A DNA stretch of 64,000 nt from Plasmodium relictum (Eukaryota > Apicomplexa > Aconoidasida > Haemosporida > Plasmodiidae). Position 1 is the stretch's first letter. Every line of letters begins with the position of its first letter. Made by a program: the position numbers and the translations under genes. Positions 46,615 to 59,794 of the stretch are shown here, one piece after another. The notes under the pieces were generated by a model. It saw only the letters and a list, made by a program, of their open reading frames with translations, did not search any database and was not told where the DNA came from. The stretch spans positions 313,636-377,635 of the forward strand of contig NC_041682.1 of the NCBI RefSeq assembly GCF_900005765.1. The letters are read 5' to 3'.

Positions 46615-49600
46615 ATGAATTCTCAATTTTTCATGAAACATGATAATCTTAAAAAGGAAAAAAACAAAAATAAAGACATTTATTCTGAAAAAGTTATAAA
46701 TCTTAATAATGAGAAATTTCTTAAGAATTATCAGAATTATTTAAAAAATATAAATAATAATTTTATATACACACATCATAATATTTTTAAAGCTTGTAAT
46801 CAAAATAATTTAGAAGGAGTACAAACTTTAAAAAAAAATCTATAAAAAATAAAAAAATCGATAAAAAATAAAAAAATTTCACTTTAATTTTTAATTAATA
46901 TAGATTTTATCACATTACAAATCAAGTATAATTACAGAGAAATTTAAACAGAAAATAGTTTGCGCACTTAAGTATTGAAAAAAAAAAAAAATTATTTTTC
47001 CTTTTTCGTCTTTTATTCTATATTTCGTACAAATCATTCATTTTTTAGTTTTAAACTGGAATTGCTTGAGAACTATAAGATGTATAAAGAAGATAAATAT
47101 TTGGTAAAATATTTATATTCTTAAATTTCCTTCATATATTTTTAATTTTATTTAAATTCGTTTTATTCTATTAAACTATTTAATCTTTAGAGGAGTTTAT
47201 TAAAGATAGAAAACCACATTAAAAATCACAAATTGAGACAGAAGTAACTATATTATTTCTTTTATTACTATTATTATTTATTATTTTTATTGTTATAATG
47301 CAATGGTTTTTATAATTTTATATAAATTATTTTAGCTATAATATAAAAATGGAAAAAAAATTATATGAAAGAAATATTAGGGCTTATAAAAATTATCAAA
47401 AACATAAATTAGTAATTCTATAAAAAGATTTAATGAATACACACAAAGACAAAATAATAAATATCCATATAAATTTTTTCAGGAAAAAGAACATTCAGAG
47501 AAAAGAAAGAAAATGAATATTATAATTAAATATTTTATAAATGCAGCATTCAGATTAAGAAAAATAGAAGTTAATTTTGATAATTATTTTTTTTATGATA
47601 ATATGTTTTTTTTAGAAAAATTTTTTTTTGTTAAGCAAATAAAAAATATTAATGAAGTACTTCAAAATAATGAACTTATGAATGAAGCAAATCATGTTAT
47701 GGCTAACCATGATAAATTTGAAAAAAAATTAAAACATTACAATGAATATAAAAGATATTCAAATAATTTTTATACAAATTTTAACTTTTTAAAATCCTTA
47801 AAAATAGACAGATTTTTTCTCTTAAATCTAAGAAATACATATGGTTCGATTAAAATTTAAAAAAATAAGAAAAGCTATATATGAAAATATATATAATATA
47901 TATATTGAATAAATTTAACTTATTTAAAAATGAAAATATTATAACAAAATAAAGATAAATAATAAATTTAAATTATTTCTTTCCTTTTTTAAGTAGAAGA
48001 AAAAAATGATAGTATCGAAAAATTTGGTTATTTATATATGTTAGAATATTTACACAATCAAGAAATATGGTCTTTTGTAAATAACACAAAATTGAGCAAG
48101 AAACCAATTGTAAAATTCAACAAATATTCAATGGATTATAAAAGAAAAATATTGGAAAATATTCAATATATAGATTTTAATTATGCAAAAGAAAAGATGG
48201 TTAGACATAAATAAAAATAGATAAATACATATTTTTAGTAAATTTGATTGAAGAAATGTTTTTTTTTAAATTATTTTTTTGTTTTAGGGTGATAAATATT
48301 TCTATTTTTCACAGGATGAAGATATTGAAAAAAGTTACAAATTTTTTATATTAAAAATCTCATATGCTTTAAAAATATCTATTTATTTCTATATATTTCT
48401 TTTAAATAGAAATTAAGGAATTAAGTATTTTGAAATTTTTAATATTAAAAACTTTTAGACAGTAGTATTCTTATAAAAAAAAAAAAAAATGAATAATATT
48501 CTAAATGTTATGATTGTTATTATTATAATTAATTAATTTTTTTTTTTTTTTTAATAGTTCTAATAAGAAGAAATTTAATAGAAAATATAAATACCCATTA
48601 AGAATTATAATTACTGGAAAAATAAAAAAAGGTTTAGAATATTTAAAAAAAAAGAAAAAATAAATAGATATATTTATATGAGCAAAGAAATTAAGTAAAA
48701 TTAAAAAAATTTTGTTGAATTTGTAAAACTTTTCTTATCTATTCCTATAGAAATTAAACATTTAGCTATATGTCTGAAAAAAACATTTTCACTAAAAATA
48801 TATGATTTTAATAATATAAAAAAAGAAGTCCATTATATTTGTAGTATGAAGAATACACAAAATGGTAAAAATAAGAATGAAAAAAAAAAATAAAGATTGA
48901 GAAAATTATAATCTATTATTTTTTTTTTTCATAAAAGATTTAAAACATGTGAATAAAGATAATTTCATAATAGAAAAAAAAAGAAAAATATTAATAAAGC
49001 TAAAAGATATAATAAGAAAATTGGATGAAGAAAAAATAGATAAAAGAATTTGTGATAATCTTTATGTAGATTTACTGTATTATCGTATAAAATATGATTA
49101 CGATATGTTTTATACAAAAGAACATGATGATGATGTGAAAAGAGATTACCTGGAAGAAAAAGAAATTAAAAACATTAAGAATAGTAAGATGAAAAAATCA
49201 AAAAAATATCGCGGTTATATTATTATTAACTTTTTTTTTTCACTTAAACAGTATATTTTGTTTGAATTAAAATTAAAGAAACTTTTTCTTTTTAACAATT
49301 ATATTCATGAACATGTAAATTTTTTACAACATAGAAATATATCTATTAAGAAAAAAAAGGAAAACTTTTTAAAAAAATTTGCAATGTTGTCAAATAGTAA
49401 GTGCAAAAATACTGTAATACCTAAAAAAATAGAAACAAAAAATTATGGAAAAAGTAATATAAAATTAAAAATAAAAAATGAAGAAAATAGAAATAAAAAT
49501 TTAAGTGACAAAAAAGAAAATATTATATCAAAAAAAAAATTGCACTTTAATACAAATTTTGATATAGAAGACATAGATAGTTTTACTGAAAAAAATATCT

Positions 49601-52600
49601 TGTTTTTCTCGAATTTCTTATGTAAAATTGAAGATTTTTTTTATGAAAAAAATAATATTTTGGGTGGAATAGATTTACATTTTCACATAGACAAAAACAT
49701 AAAACAAATTACTAATTTTTTATTCAGATTTATTAATAAAAATTTTTCATATAACCTTGAGGAAAAAGATAATAATAATAAAAAATGTGATAATGTAGAA
49801 AGTAAAAATGACGAAAAAAATATTATAAAATTGAGAAAAATAAGAAGAAAAGTGATGAGAGCTGCTGAAAATATTCAGATTTTTCATTCCCAAACTTACA
49901 AAGGCAACTATAAAGTTATTTGTAAAATTAAAAAATCTTATAAGACATTGAAAGATAAAATAAAAAAAGATACAAATTATGAATGCTTTTCTAAAGGAAT
50001 TTTTGATGAAAGTAAAAAAATATTTTTTTTAAATTCTTATTTTATAAAAAAAGTTTTTCATTTTGATAAAAATTATATAGAAATAGAAAAATTTTTAAAA
50101 AGTTATAAAAGTTTAAATTATTCCAGATATCATATACTAAAAAATAATATATACAAATCATCAAGTAATTTAATATCAAAAATAATTTCATTAATCGAAA
50201 AGGATAAGATGAAGCGTAATGATAAGAAAAGAAAAAAAAATAGTGATATAGAAAAAAATTCATGTGAAATTTCACATAAAGAAGAAACAGACATTAATAA
50301 TAGTTTTGTATTAATAAATCACATAAAATTAGACAGTAATTTCTCCTACTATTTCAGACTAAGATACTGTAATATAATAAAAGTTTATATTACTCATTTA
50401 TTTAATTTTTTTGTGTGGAAAAGAGTGTTGGAGAAAAATATTAACAAAGTTGTAAAATATATACATAAAAATATTTATATATTCATAGATTACATAAACA
50501 TTGAAGATATTAATAAGTTCATTCAATTATATAATGGTTTGGAAGAATTTGAAATTGAAAATGAGAAAGTTAAATTTTTATTATTGGAAAAATTAAATAT
50601 AATTCAAAAAAGAATGTGGTTAGAAATATTAAAACAAAAAAATAATAATAATAAAAAGGAAAAAATTTATTTAAACAAATGGATTAATATGCAAATATTT
50701 TTGTTAATATTTCAAAATTTTTATTTAATTAATATAGAACATCAACTCTATCTCAACTTAGATTATTTCGTGAATGAATATTTATATGCTTTAATACATA
50801 ATGAAATAATTTTTAAAAATGATAAAAATATGCTTATTTTTAACTATTTTCCTAAAAATAAAAAAGAACTTTATATATACGATAAAAATAATTACTATTT
50901 TCCTTTTTTAAATTATATAAAAGAGAATATAAACAATTTTTTGATAGAAAGTTGTGATTATAAAAAAAATTTTCATAAAAATAAAAATAGTGAATCTCAT
51001 AGTTCGGACAGTTTTTGTTCAAAAAGAGAAAAGAAATTATATTACTTAGCAAAAGAATTCCGTTTTATTAATAATTGTAGATTTTTTTATAAATTTCATG
51101 AATTAGTTAATTATTCAATAATAAATTTAAGAAAGTATTTCTATATTTTTCAAGATCTAAATAGTTATATTAATAACTTTATAACATTACATTATTTATG
51201 TGTGTATAAACAAATAAATTTTACTTTTGATACATTAAGAAATTTTATTCAGAATTCAGCACATATTCCTTTTTACTATTTATCGATGTTTAATAAGAGA
51301 AAATTTCAATTTGAAGATAAAATTAACAAATTAAATGAAATAAAATATGAAAAAAGTAATTTAAAAAACAGAAATAATGAAAATAAATATATTTGTAATG
51401 AAGAGAGAAGGGAAATTAACATAAGTAGTATTAATAAAATAAATAAAAAGGAAAAAAGTTCTGAAGAGAAATATAGATGTTTATATTCAGAAAATGGTTT
51501 CTTTAATAATTTAATCAGTTATAATAACAATAATGAAAATGATTTATTTTTAAAAAAAAATTATATATATATATTTTTGAACAGCATTTTAAAGTATATT
51601 TTTATTTTACAACATTTTCCAGTAATATCTAAGGTAGATTTAGGAAATTTGATAATGGCTAGTTTATTTTTTATAAAAGAGAAATCTGAAAAAATATATG
51701 CAAACATTCTATTTAAGAAAATTTTAAATGAATATGTAAAAAAATATAGTATTACAATTAATTCTTTTATACTTCCAAATAGTATGATTAATAATATAAG
51801 TCTTTCATATACATACCCATGGAATAAAAAAGAAGAGAATCAAAGTATTTTTACTATAGACTTTTTTTTTTTTCTTATTTTTTTTTTTTTTTCAAAACCA
51901 AAAATATGTTATATCAAAAAGGTTAGATATAAATAATTTTTTCTTAAAACAACAATATTTGAACTTTACATTATTTATAATAAATTAATACTTTTGTATA
52001 AGAAATAAAAAGGCATATTTTATTAATATATATTTCATAATGTGATTTTAGTCTTACTAATAATTTTAGCATCGTACTAAAAATATTATTTATTAATTAA
52101 TACTAATTTATTTATTTATTTATTTATTATTATTATTAATTCATTTTTTATATATTTAAAAGTAAATTATTCATAGAAAACTAATTTTTTCATTTTTTTA
52201 ATTATTAGATTTTTTTAAGATATTTAAATATATTAGATAGTAAGATGGGTAGAATAAAAAAGGATGTAAAGAAGGAGATATTTAAAAAATGTTGCCTTCT
52301 TTTTGATGATATAAGCACTGAAACTAAAAATACTACTAATAATAATGAAATAAAAAAAAATGATTTATATAACAAAGATATTTACGAAAATAATAATTAT
52401 TACATGAATCAATTCAATAATGATGATGAAATAAAAAAAACTAATAATACTTGGATACAGGAAGAAAATAACATAGATAATTCAGAAACACATTTATGCT
52501 TACAAAGTTTAGAATACTTTACATTTAAAGAATTTCTTCATTTAGGATTATTTAATTTTATAAAGAATAAAAAAAAATTTACAAGAGAAGAAAAAAAAGT

Positions 52601-52996
52601 TTTGAATTATGAAATTATTTTGTTAAACAAATTTATTTTTAATTACTTTTTTTATTTCAGTAAATTTCCTTATTTTCATGAAAATATTCAAATTTACATA
52701 AAAAACTATTTATTAAAAAAAAATTCTTCATTTTTTTCTTCATTTGAAGAAGCTTTAAGGGAAAAAATTCAAAACATTGATAATGTTAATAGTCAATTAT
52801 TTAAAAGTAACAAAAAAGAAAAAAAAAAGAATATAGAGATAAATAAAAAAATAAATAATTTAACTAGTAAAAGAATGAATTCTCTTACATCATATAACGC
52901 GAAAAAAAAGGTAAATAATAATATATTTATAAACACATATATGTAATTTATCATTTACTAAATAGTCTATTAATTTAAAATTTTTAGTTTGTACAC

Positions 52997-53062
<66 letters not shown>

Positions 53063-53126
53063 TAATTAGGTGATGGTAAAAGAAATCTTAATATTTTTTC
53101 ATAATAAATATGATTATAATTTTTAA
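46615..53126 (+). CDS. SPEF2/CPC1-like protein with adenylate-kinase-like domain, about 13 exons
   Basis: Proposed exons: 46615-46818, 46904-46971, 47049-47103, 47191-47243, 47336-47411, 47483-47843, 47997-48199, 48288-48333, 48558-48631, 48751-48864, 48938-51921, 52209-52910, 53070-53126. All junctions keep frame except 48333/48558, which I could not resolve. The product is about 1,665 residues. The N-terminal third is Lys-rich and helical. Exons 9-11 look like an adenylate kinase fold: a YPLRIIITGK strand and loop, an ICDNLYVDLLYYRI helix, and a RGYIIINFFFSLKQYILFEL segment matching the kinase GWxLDGFPxxxxQAxxLE element. The P-loop lacks its Gly-Lys-Thr, so activity is unlikely. This order and size recall SPEF2/CPC1, a central-pair protein of motile flagella; in Plasmodium that would act in male gamete axonemes. 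Family assignment is an inference. Confidence 0.55.
53001..53059. repeat. (TA)n microsatellite in last intron
   Basis: About 59 bp of pure alternating TA, lying in the proposed last intron of the SPEF2-like gene, just upstream of its acceptor at 53,068-53,069. Confidence 0.9.
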
Positions 53127-53379
53127 AAAAATAGTAAAGCATTAAATAATTTTATAAAATATTAAAAAAAAAATTAATAGAACATTAAATTCGATAATGT
53201 TAACATATGTGCCTGCATAAAAAAAGAAAAAATGCAAAAAAAAATTTATGCAGTTAAATATAATTTAATAACATTAATGTATTATAAGATTATTTTTTTA
53301 AAATGGTAATATAATTATTATTATTAATACATATACAAGTATATATTTTTTCTTGTTATTTATTTTAAAGTAATCATCT

Positions 53380-54042
53380 CTAAAATAGTGTTTCATCAAA
53401 ATTAAAAAAAACAGTAGACTCTAATATACGTTGATCATATTTATTAAAAAAAATTTCTATGAAATTTCTGAAATTTTTCATATAAGAAGAGTTTTGAAAA
53501 AAATCTTTTAAATAATTAAAAATAGCAAATCTTGATTCACTTTTCATTTTTTCACCATTTCCAAATACACCAAAAGCATTTTGTTTATTTAGTGTTGCTT
53601 CATTTCCATTTTTTATATATTCAATTTTCATTTCATTACTGAACAATTTCGTATTTTTCAAAGTATCGCTTTTTATGCTAACTTCTTTCTCATTTAAATC
53701 CATTTTATGACTTGATATATTTTTTCTATATATATTATCTTCTAAATTTCCTTTTTCATATTTATTATCGAAATTATTTTTTTCATTTTGACTTTCTATA
53801 TCATTAGGAAATAGAGTATTAAATAATTTATTCATATTTTTTCTTATTTTAATACTATTATTTTCTTTTTTTGCTTTTACATCAGAATTTAAATTTTTTA
53901 AATCACTTCTTATGTTTTTACTAGGTATGTCTGTAGATAAAATATTTCCATTTTCATTAGTTTTTGTTGTGCTATATGTATAAGTCAGTATAAATTGATA
54001 TAAAAATATCACATAAAAAATTGACAGTTTTACTTTATGCAT
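53380..54042 (-). CDS. Small secreted protein of unknown function
   Basis: A single exon of 220 residues from the ATG at 54,042. Residues 1-22 (KLSIFYVIFLYQFILTYTYS) form a good signal peptide. The mature part is polar and low in complexity to about residue 155. A more ordered C-terminal block (SRFAIFNYLKDFFQ, then NFIEIFFNKYDQRILESTVFF) ends at the stop. There is no second membrane helix and no cysteine-rich domain, so a soluble secreted protein is likely. It is convergent with the preceding plus-strand gene. I do not recognise the family. Confidence 0.68.
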   Translation of the reverse strand: MHKVKLSIFYVIFLYQFILTYTYSTTKTNENGNILSTDIPSKNIRSDLKNLNSDVKAKKENNSIKIRKNMNKLFNTLFPNDIESQNEKNNFDNKYEKGNLEDNIYRKNISSHKMDLNEKEVSIKSDTLKNTKLFSNEMKIEYIKNGNEATLNKQNAFGVFGNGEKMKSESRFAIFNYLKDFFQNSSYMKNFRNFIEIFFNKYDQRILESTVFFNFDETLF

Positions 54043-56062
54043 TTTCTTATTAAAATTTATATAGTTTCATATATAAAGATTTATATTCATTAAATATATT
54101 TTTTATTATATAACCTTATTTATAACTTTTTATTATTTATTTTTTTTTATTTTTTCTTTCTTTTTTTTTTATTTGTCATATATTCTGTTCTTTTTTATTT
54201 TTATATTGAATTGACAAAAAAAAAAAAAAAAAAAAAAATGTATAGTTTAATGTAAATATTTTTTTTAACTGAAAATAATTTTTCTTTTTTCTTTTTTTTT
54301 TTTTTTACAATATTAATTTATGTGTTTTTTTAAATTTACATTATTTGAAACGTTTTAAATATTTGAAATTTCTATTTATAAATTAAAAAATTTTTCATTA
54401 TATATTTTTTCAAATTCACCAGAAATTTGATACAAAATATATTTTTGTATTTTTCATGTTGTATTTTAATTTTAATTTTTATTGGTTCTACTAAGAATTT
54501 TTTTAGATATTAAGTCCATATTATTTTAGATATTTATTCGAAGATTTTTTTAGGTAATATGTAGAAATACATTATTTTAAATGAAAAAAAAAAAAATTAT
54601 TTTTATATGGTAATTATTTATATATTCCTTAATTTTTTAAAGAACGCTATGCTGTATATTTATGCATATATATAAATGTATATTTTTCTTTATAAAATTA
54701 TTAATACGTAATATCCACTTAAAATTTTGAAATATTCATATTTTTTTAAAAATTTACGTAAAATTTGTATTAAAAAAAAAGAAAAAAGAAAAATAAATTA
54801 AAAAATAACACAAAATTTTAAGTCAGTTGTAATATAATACAGAATAACTAATAGTTTTTATTATACAAAACATTAAGAATAGCAATAGTTTTTACTATAG
54901 TAAATACAATTCACTTTATAAAAATAATTATAATAGATGAACATGTTCGGTATTATACTTTTTATTATTCTAAAAAAATTATTAATTCATTGTAAATGTA
55001 TATGATTTCAATTAAAATTAAAAAAAAAAAAAAATATTTTGATAGAAGAGAATATTTTTTTAAATATCGTCAAAGATAAAGATTTTATAATGTTTTCTTT
55101 TTTTTCTCTATTTCTATTAAATATTTCTAATATTTTTTATATATATATTTATGTATATTTTAATTAAATTATTTTTTTATTTTACATTTAAATTGTTATA
55201 GATATATTATTTATATATTTGATGCTTTCATAGGATAAGTAAAAATTAAGTGAAATATATATAAATATATATTGCATATTTTATATTATAAAGGAATATA
55301 TAAAAATATACATATATTAATAATATTATTAATGCTATTCGTTTACTCTTTGTAGAAATTAAAAATATTTAGAAGTGAAATCATTTTATTAATAAAAGTA
55401 AAAATTATTAAAAAAAAAAATTTCGTTCTTTATTATTTATAATATTATCTAAGATCTTTTTAATTTTATTTGCAAAAAATCTTAATATTTTTTTATTACA
55501 CATATATCATTATAGGAGATAAAATTATTAGAAATAATCATATTAATAAAATCCCTTCAATATTTATTTTCCTTTCATTAATGAGAATAGTTTTAATAAA
55601 ATATGTAATTTATGAGAATTTCAAAAATAAGAAAAAAAGTAAAGTATTTTGTCTAAATAAATTTCGTATAAAATATAATAAGAAAATGTTATTTTAATAA
55701 ATCTTGGCATAATGTTTTTTTAATTTTATAAATAATGTAAATATATATATATATATATTTTTGGAAATGTCGTTAAGAGTAATGATAGTTATAAAAATTA
55801 TAATTTAAAAATATTTTTTTTTTCAATATAATTTGATTCAAAACACACACAAAAAAAAAATGTATTATGTATATGTAATAAAATAAAAAATAATTAAGAA
55901 ATATACATGTTCATAAATATTAAAGGAAAAGAAAAGTAAAATTTTAAGTATTCAATTTAATTTTTATTTTAAATTATGAAATAAAATTACAAATTCATTA
56001 GTCTTATTAGATATTTAATGAACTATTTTTTTTTTTTTTCTGTTTAATATTAAAATAGTATA
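54043..56062. other. Intergenic region
   Basis: A 2-kb spacer between two minus-strand genes, including an A23 run at 54,216-54,238. A 75-codon open stretch near 55,470 begins without ATG and has no coding character. No gene is supported. Confidence 0.5.
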
Positions 56063-56755
56063 TCAATAAAATCTATATAAATTGCTCATATTATTTCTAA
56101 GAGCAATAATATTTTGCTTCTTCCAAGAAATAAAACCTGGTAAATCGGAATATTTTCTTTGATATTTAAAGTTAGGTATTAATAAGTGCATTGTCTCTTT
56201 TCTTAATGGATTAAGAATAATATTTAGTTGCTCAATTTTATTTTCTATTTTACTTATAGATAATTTTAATGAATTTTTTTCTAAAGAAGAATTATTTTTT
56301 AAAATATTTAGTTTATGTTTCAAATATAATAATTGTTCTTCTAGTTGAAATTTTTGTGTTTCATAAATTTCTCTTTCTTTCTGTTTTTTTAAAATTTCTT
56401 TGGCTCTTAAACATTGTTCATGTATAGCTCGTCTTGATAATACAGTTAAAATTCTTTTCATAGTTAATTTGACTTTTTTTAATCTTCCATGATTTATCAT
56501 TTTTGTATTATTCTGAAAATTAAAAAACTGTTCTCCCAATAATTTATTTTTTTCTTTTAAGCATATATAGTACAATTTATGTAAATCATCGAAACTTTTT
56601 TTTCTCAACAAAACACAAGGCCAAGCATCACCTGTTTTACTATATTCTATTTTTTTTTTCATACTGATATTATCTAAAAAACTGTTTTTCCATAATTCTT
56701 CTATTCCTCTTTTAGGAGTAAAATTCACTTTTTTATTCAGTTTTGAAAAAAGCAT
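56063..56755 (-). CDS. Mitochondrial ribosomal protein L47 (uL29m)
   Basis: A single exon of 230 residues. The N-terminal third matches the MRP-L47 family: RGIEELW near residue 16, then TGDAWPCVLLRKKSFDDLHK and LYYICLKEKNKLLGEQ. These are the signature block of mitochondrial large-subunit protein uL29m, in which the bacterial L29 helices are preceded by the W-P-x-x-L-L-R-x-K-S-F-x-D-L-H motif. A long charged helical region follows (residues about 95-180). The C-terminus contains LPGFISWKKQN. The protein would be imported into the mitochondrion and assembled in the large ribosomal subunit. Identification is firm. Confidence 0.88.
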   Translation of the reverse strand: MLFSKLNKKVNFTPKRGIEELWKNSFLDNISMKKKIEYSKTGDAWPCVLLRKKSFDDLHKLYYICLKEKNKLLGEQFFNFQNNTKMINHGRLKKVKLTMKRILTVLSRRAIHEQCLRAKEILKKQKEREIYETQKFQLEEQLLYLKHKLNILKNNSSLEKNSLKLSISKIENKIEQLNIILNPLRKETMHLLIPNFKYQRKYSDLPGFISWKKQNIIALRNNMSNLYRFY

Positions 56756-59703
56756 TTTTTCTTTATAATAAATAGAGTTTCATTAAGTAAATAGGAAATA
56801 TATTAAAAAAAATATTATTTAAAAGTATTTACATTATGTGCATTTTCTTTAAAAATACAAATCATTCCTTATAAAATTCTATAAAAGGAAAATTATTTAA
56901 AAGATAATTTCTTCTTTAAGGTTTTAAGATTATTTTTTTTTTTTAATTGTACAGAAATATTTTTCTGGAAGTTTTTCTATTATTCTTTAACTATATTAAA
57001 AAAAATTTTGTATTTTTTTCTTTTTTTTTAATATATTTTTAGAAATAAAAAAAAAAAAAAAAGCTTCAAATAAGTATTAAATAATATATCAGTTATTTTT
57101 ATTTAATTTATATAAACATAATATTTAAACTAAAACATATGATAATAATAAACTAACAAAATATATACATTTTTAATGTGATAATAGTATCATAGAAAAA
57201 AAAAAATACATATATGTTTAACTTATTTTCTTATTATTTTTATAGTAATGCATATAATGTGCTTTTTTATTTCTTACTTTATGAATTAAAAATAACAATA
57301 TTTTTAAAGTAATTTAAAAGATAATTTAAAAAAAAAAAAAAAAAGTATTTTTATTAAAATACATTGAATATGAGTATTCTTTATTTTAAAAAATACATTT
57401 CATTTTTGAGAATAATAAAAAGAAGAAAATTTTTCAGTACACTTAAATTTTTTTTTAATAAAATTTATCATAATTATATACTCTTTATTTTTTAACAAAT
57501 TATGAAAAATTGAAAATATACCATAAATAAAATAATTCTAGAAAGTTTTAAGCTTTCTTTTTTCTAAAAATATACCCAAGAATAAATCTAAGAATTCTAT
57601 GAAAAACATTTTTTAATATTATATCTATGTATAAATAAAAAATGGAAATAAATAAGAAACAAAAATGGATTGTAACATCTTAATCGAATTCACAGTTTTC
57701 TAAATTAGAAGTATCTTAAAATTCGTCTGTTTTTGTTTATTTATATTTTTTATTTCATTTTTTTTATATATATATTACTATTCTGTTTTAATTAAAAGAT
57801 ATAATTTTAACATTTTTAAATGTATAAAAAACTTAAAAGAAGCAAAAATTATGAAATAGTTCACTTGATTCATGCTAAAAATGATAATTTTTTTTTCCTT
57901 AAAAAAATAAAAGTTTTTACATGCATAGTTTTATGTTTTTTTTTTTTTTACTGAATATAAAAATGAAAAAGTATTTAAGAACTTATACATATACCAATAT
58001 GCATAAATAATTATAATTTTTAATTCCTGATTAAATTTGTCTTTAATAATTTTAGAAGAAAAAAATTATATAGAATATTTCATTTTTTTAATTAGTAATG
58101 TATTCCTAATATAAAATAAAATAATGTTCATATTTAGGACAAGTATTTATAAAAAAAAAAAAAAAAAAAAGAGCAATGTACACAATATAAAAAATGGAGG
58201 TTCAACTTCGTAAATTAAATATTTCAAGTATTTTTTTTTTTATAAATTTTGTACTTTTTTCATTGTAATCAATTATAGGAAAAATTATATCTTAACAATA
58301 ATACACATTTTTAAAATAGTAAAAAATATGTTATTAATAATTAATTTTATTTTTCTACAATTTATATTCGTATTTTGAACAAATTAAACTATGCTTACAG
58401 TTTTAAATAAAAATAATGAAGTATTTAAGTATTATTATCTTTTATTTTTTTATTTTTGATATTTTTCAGTAGCTATATTTTTGCTTCTTTTTTAAATATA
58501 CGATTTTACAAGACTTTTTTTTTTTTTTTACAAAAGTAATTTATTCTATATGGTTTCATTAAAAGTTTATTATAATTATTAATGATACAATTATTTTTAT
58601 TAATAAATTTTTATTATTAATAATAATATTATTGTAAATATATAAAAATTATATACTACTAATAATTTTTTTTTTCTTGTAGGAATATAATTATATAAGA
58701 CTTACAAATATTACTTGTTTTTCTTTTAATTTCATTTTAAATAATATATAGAAAAAAAAAGAAAGTTAAAAAAAAGGAAAAAAATATAATATATTTTTTT
58801 TATAAATTCCCTTCTTCAATTTAAAACATTTTTTAATTCTTATTTCCCTAAAATACTTTGTATCTTCTATGTAAATTCCTTTTTTTTTTTTTATTTTCCT
58901 TTTTCATTATTTCTATATTCTATTTTTTTTTTTTTTAATGATTTTCAACTTTAATTATATTTCTAAAATTGTAAATATTTCATAATATAGAAATTGAATA
59001 TTTAAATAAAAAAGTTACTAATTTATATTTTTATTTCTTTTTTTAACTATATTATTATTAATGCAATTTTTAAATGCTACTGTTTGTACTTCTAAAAACA
59101 TATTTATTAGTACGTTGTGTACATATTTTATTTTAATAATTTATTAATTATTATATATTATTTTTTTTTCATTTTGATTCTAGTATTTTTATTACTAATT
59201 AAAAAGTTCTTTTTTTTAAAAAAAAAAAAACTAGAAGAAATTAATAATTTTATATATATAGTTGATTACATATACATAAATTCAAAGTACTATTTTTTTG
59301 CTTTTATTTTTTTTTCTTTCAATTCTTATAGAAAAAGTTTAGTTTATATTTAATACAAATTACATTTTTATAAATATAATTTAATAATCTTTAAACTATA
59401 GTTATAGAAATATAAGATATTGTGTTTATGAAAAGTACATAAAAAATTCATGGAAAATTTTTAGAATGTACATAAAATACCTTTTTTTTTGTTTGTTAAG
59501 TTTTTTTTAAAAAGATATATGCATCTAAATACATAATATATTTTTAATTATTTATTAAAAAAAAAAAAGAAAAAAAAATGCATTGTCAATTATAAATGTT
59601 TAATTATACAATTTATTTTTATTTATAAAATTTTTATATTTAAAGTATATATTTTTTTTGTTCTAAAAAAAAAAAAATAATTTATGTGTATTTATATATG
59701 TGT

Positions 59704-59786
<83 letters not shown>

Positions 59787-59794
59787 TATAAAAT
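56756..59794. other. 3-kb divergent intergenic region
   Basis: This lies between MRP-L47 (-) and the CCCH gene (+) and holds both promoters. It contains many A and T runs. A 78-codon open stretch near 59,117 is Phe/Ile/Tyr-rich translated T-tract and is not supported as a gene. Confidence 0.5.
59708..59787. repeat. Compound (TA)n-(TATG)n microsatellite abutting a start codon
   Basis: About 26 TA units (59,708-59,759) pass directly into seven or so TATG units (to 59,787), ending only 8 bp before the ATG of the CCCH gene at 59,795. Confidence 0.88.

Noticed and set aside
55470-55697. 75-codon open stretch
   Set aside because: It starts at TTG, has no ATG near its start and shows no recognisable sequence.
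59117-59353. 78-codon Phe/Tyr/Ile-rich frame
   Set aside because: It is translated T-tract and TA sequence in a promoter region, with no domain and no coding bias.
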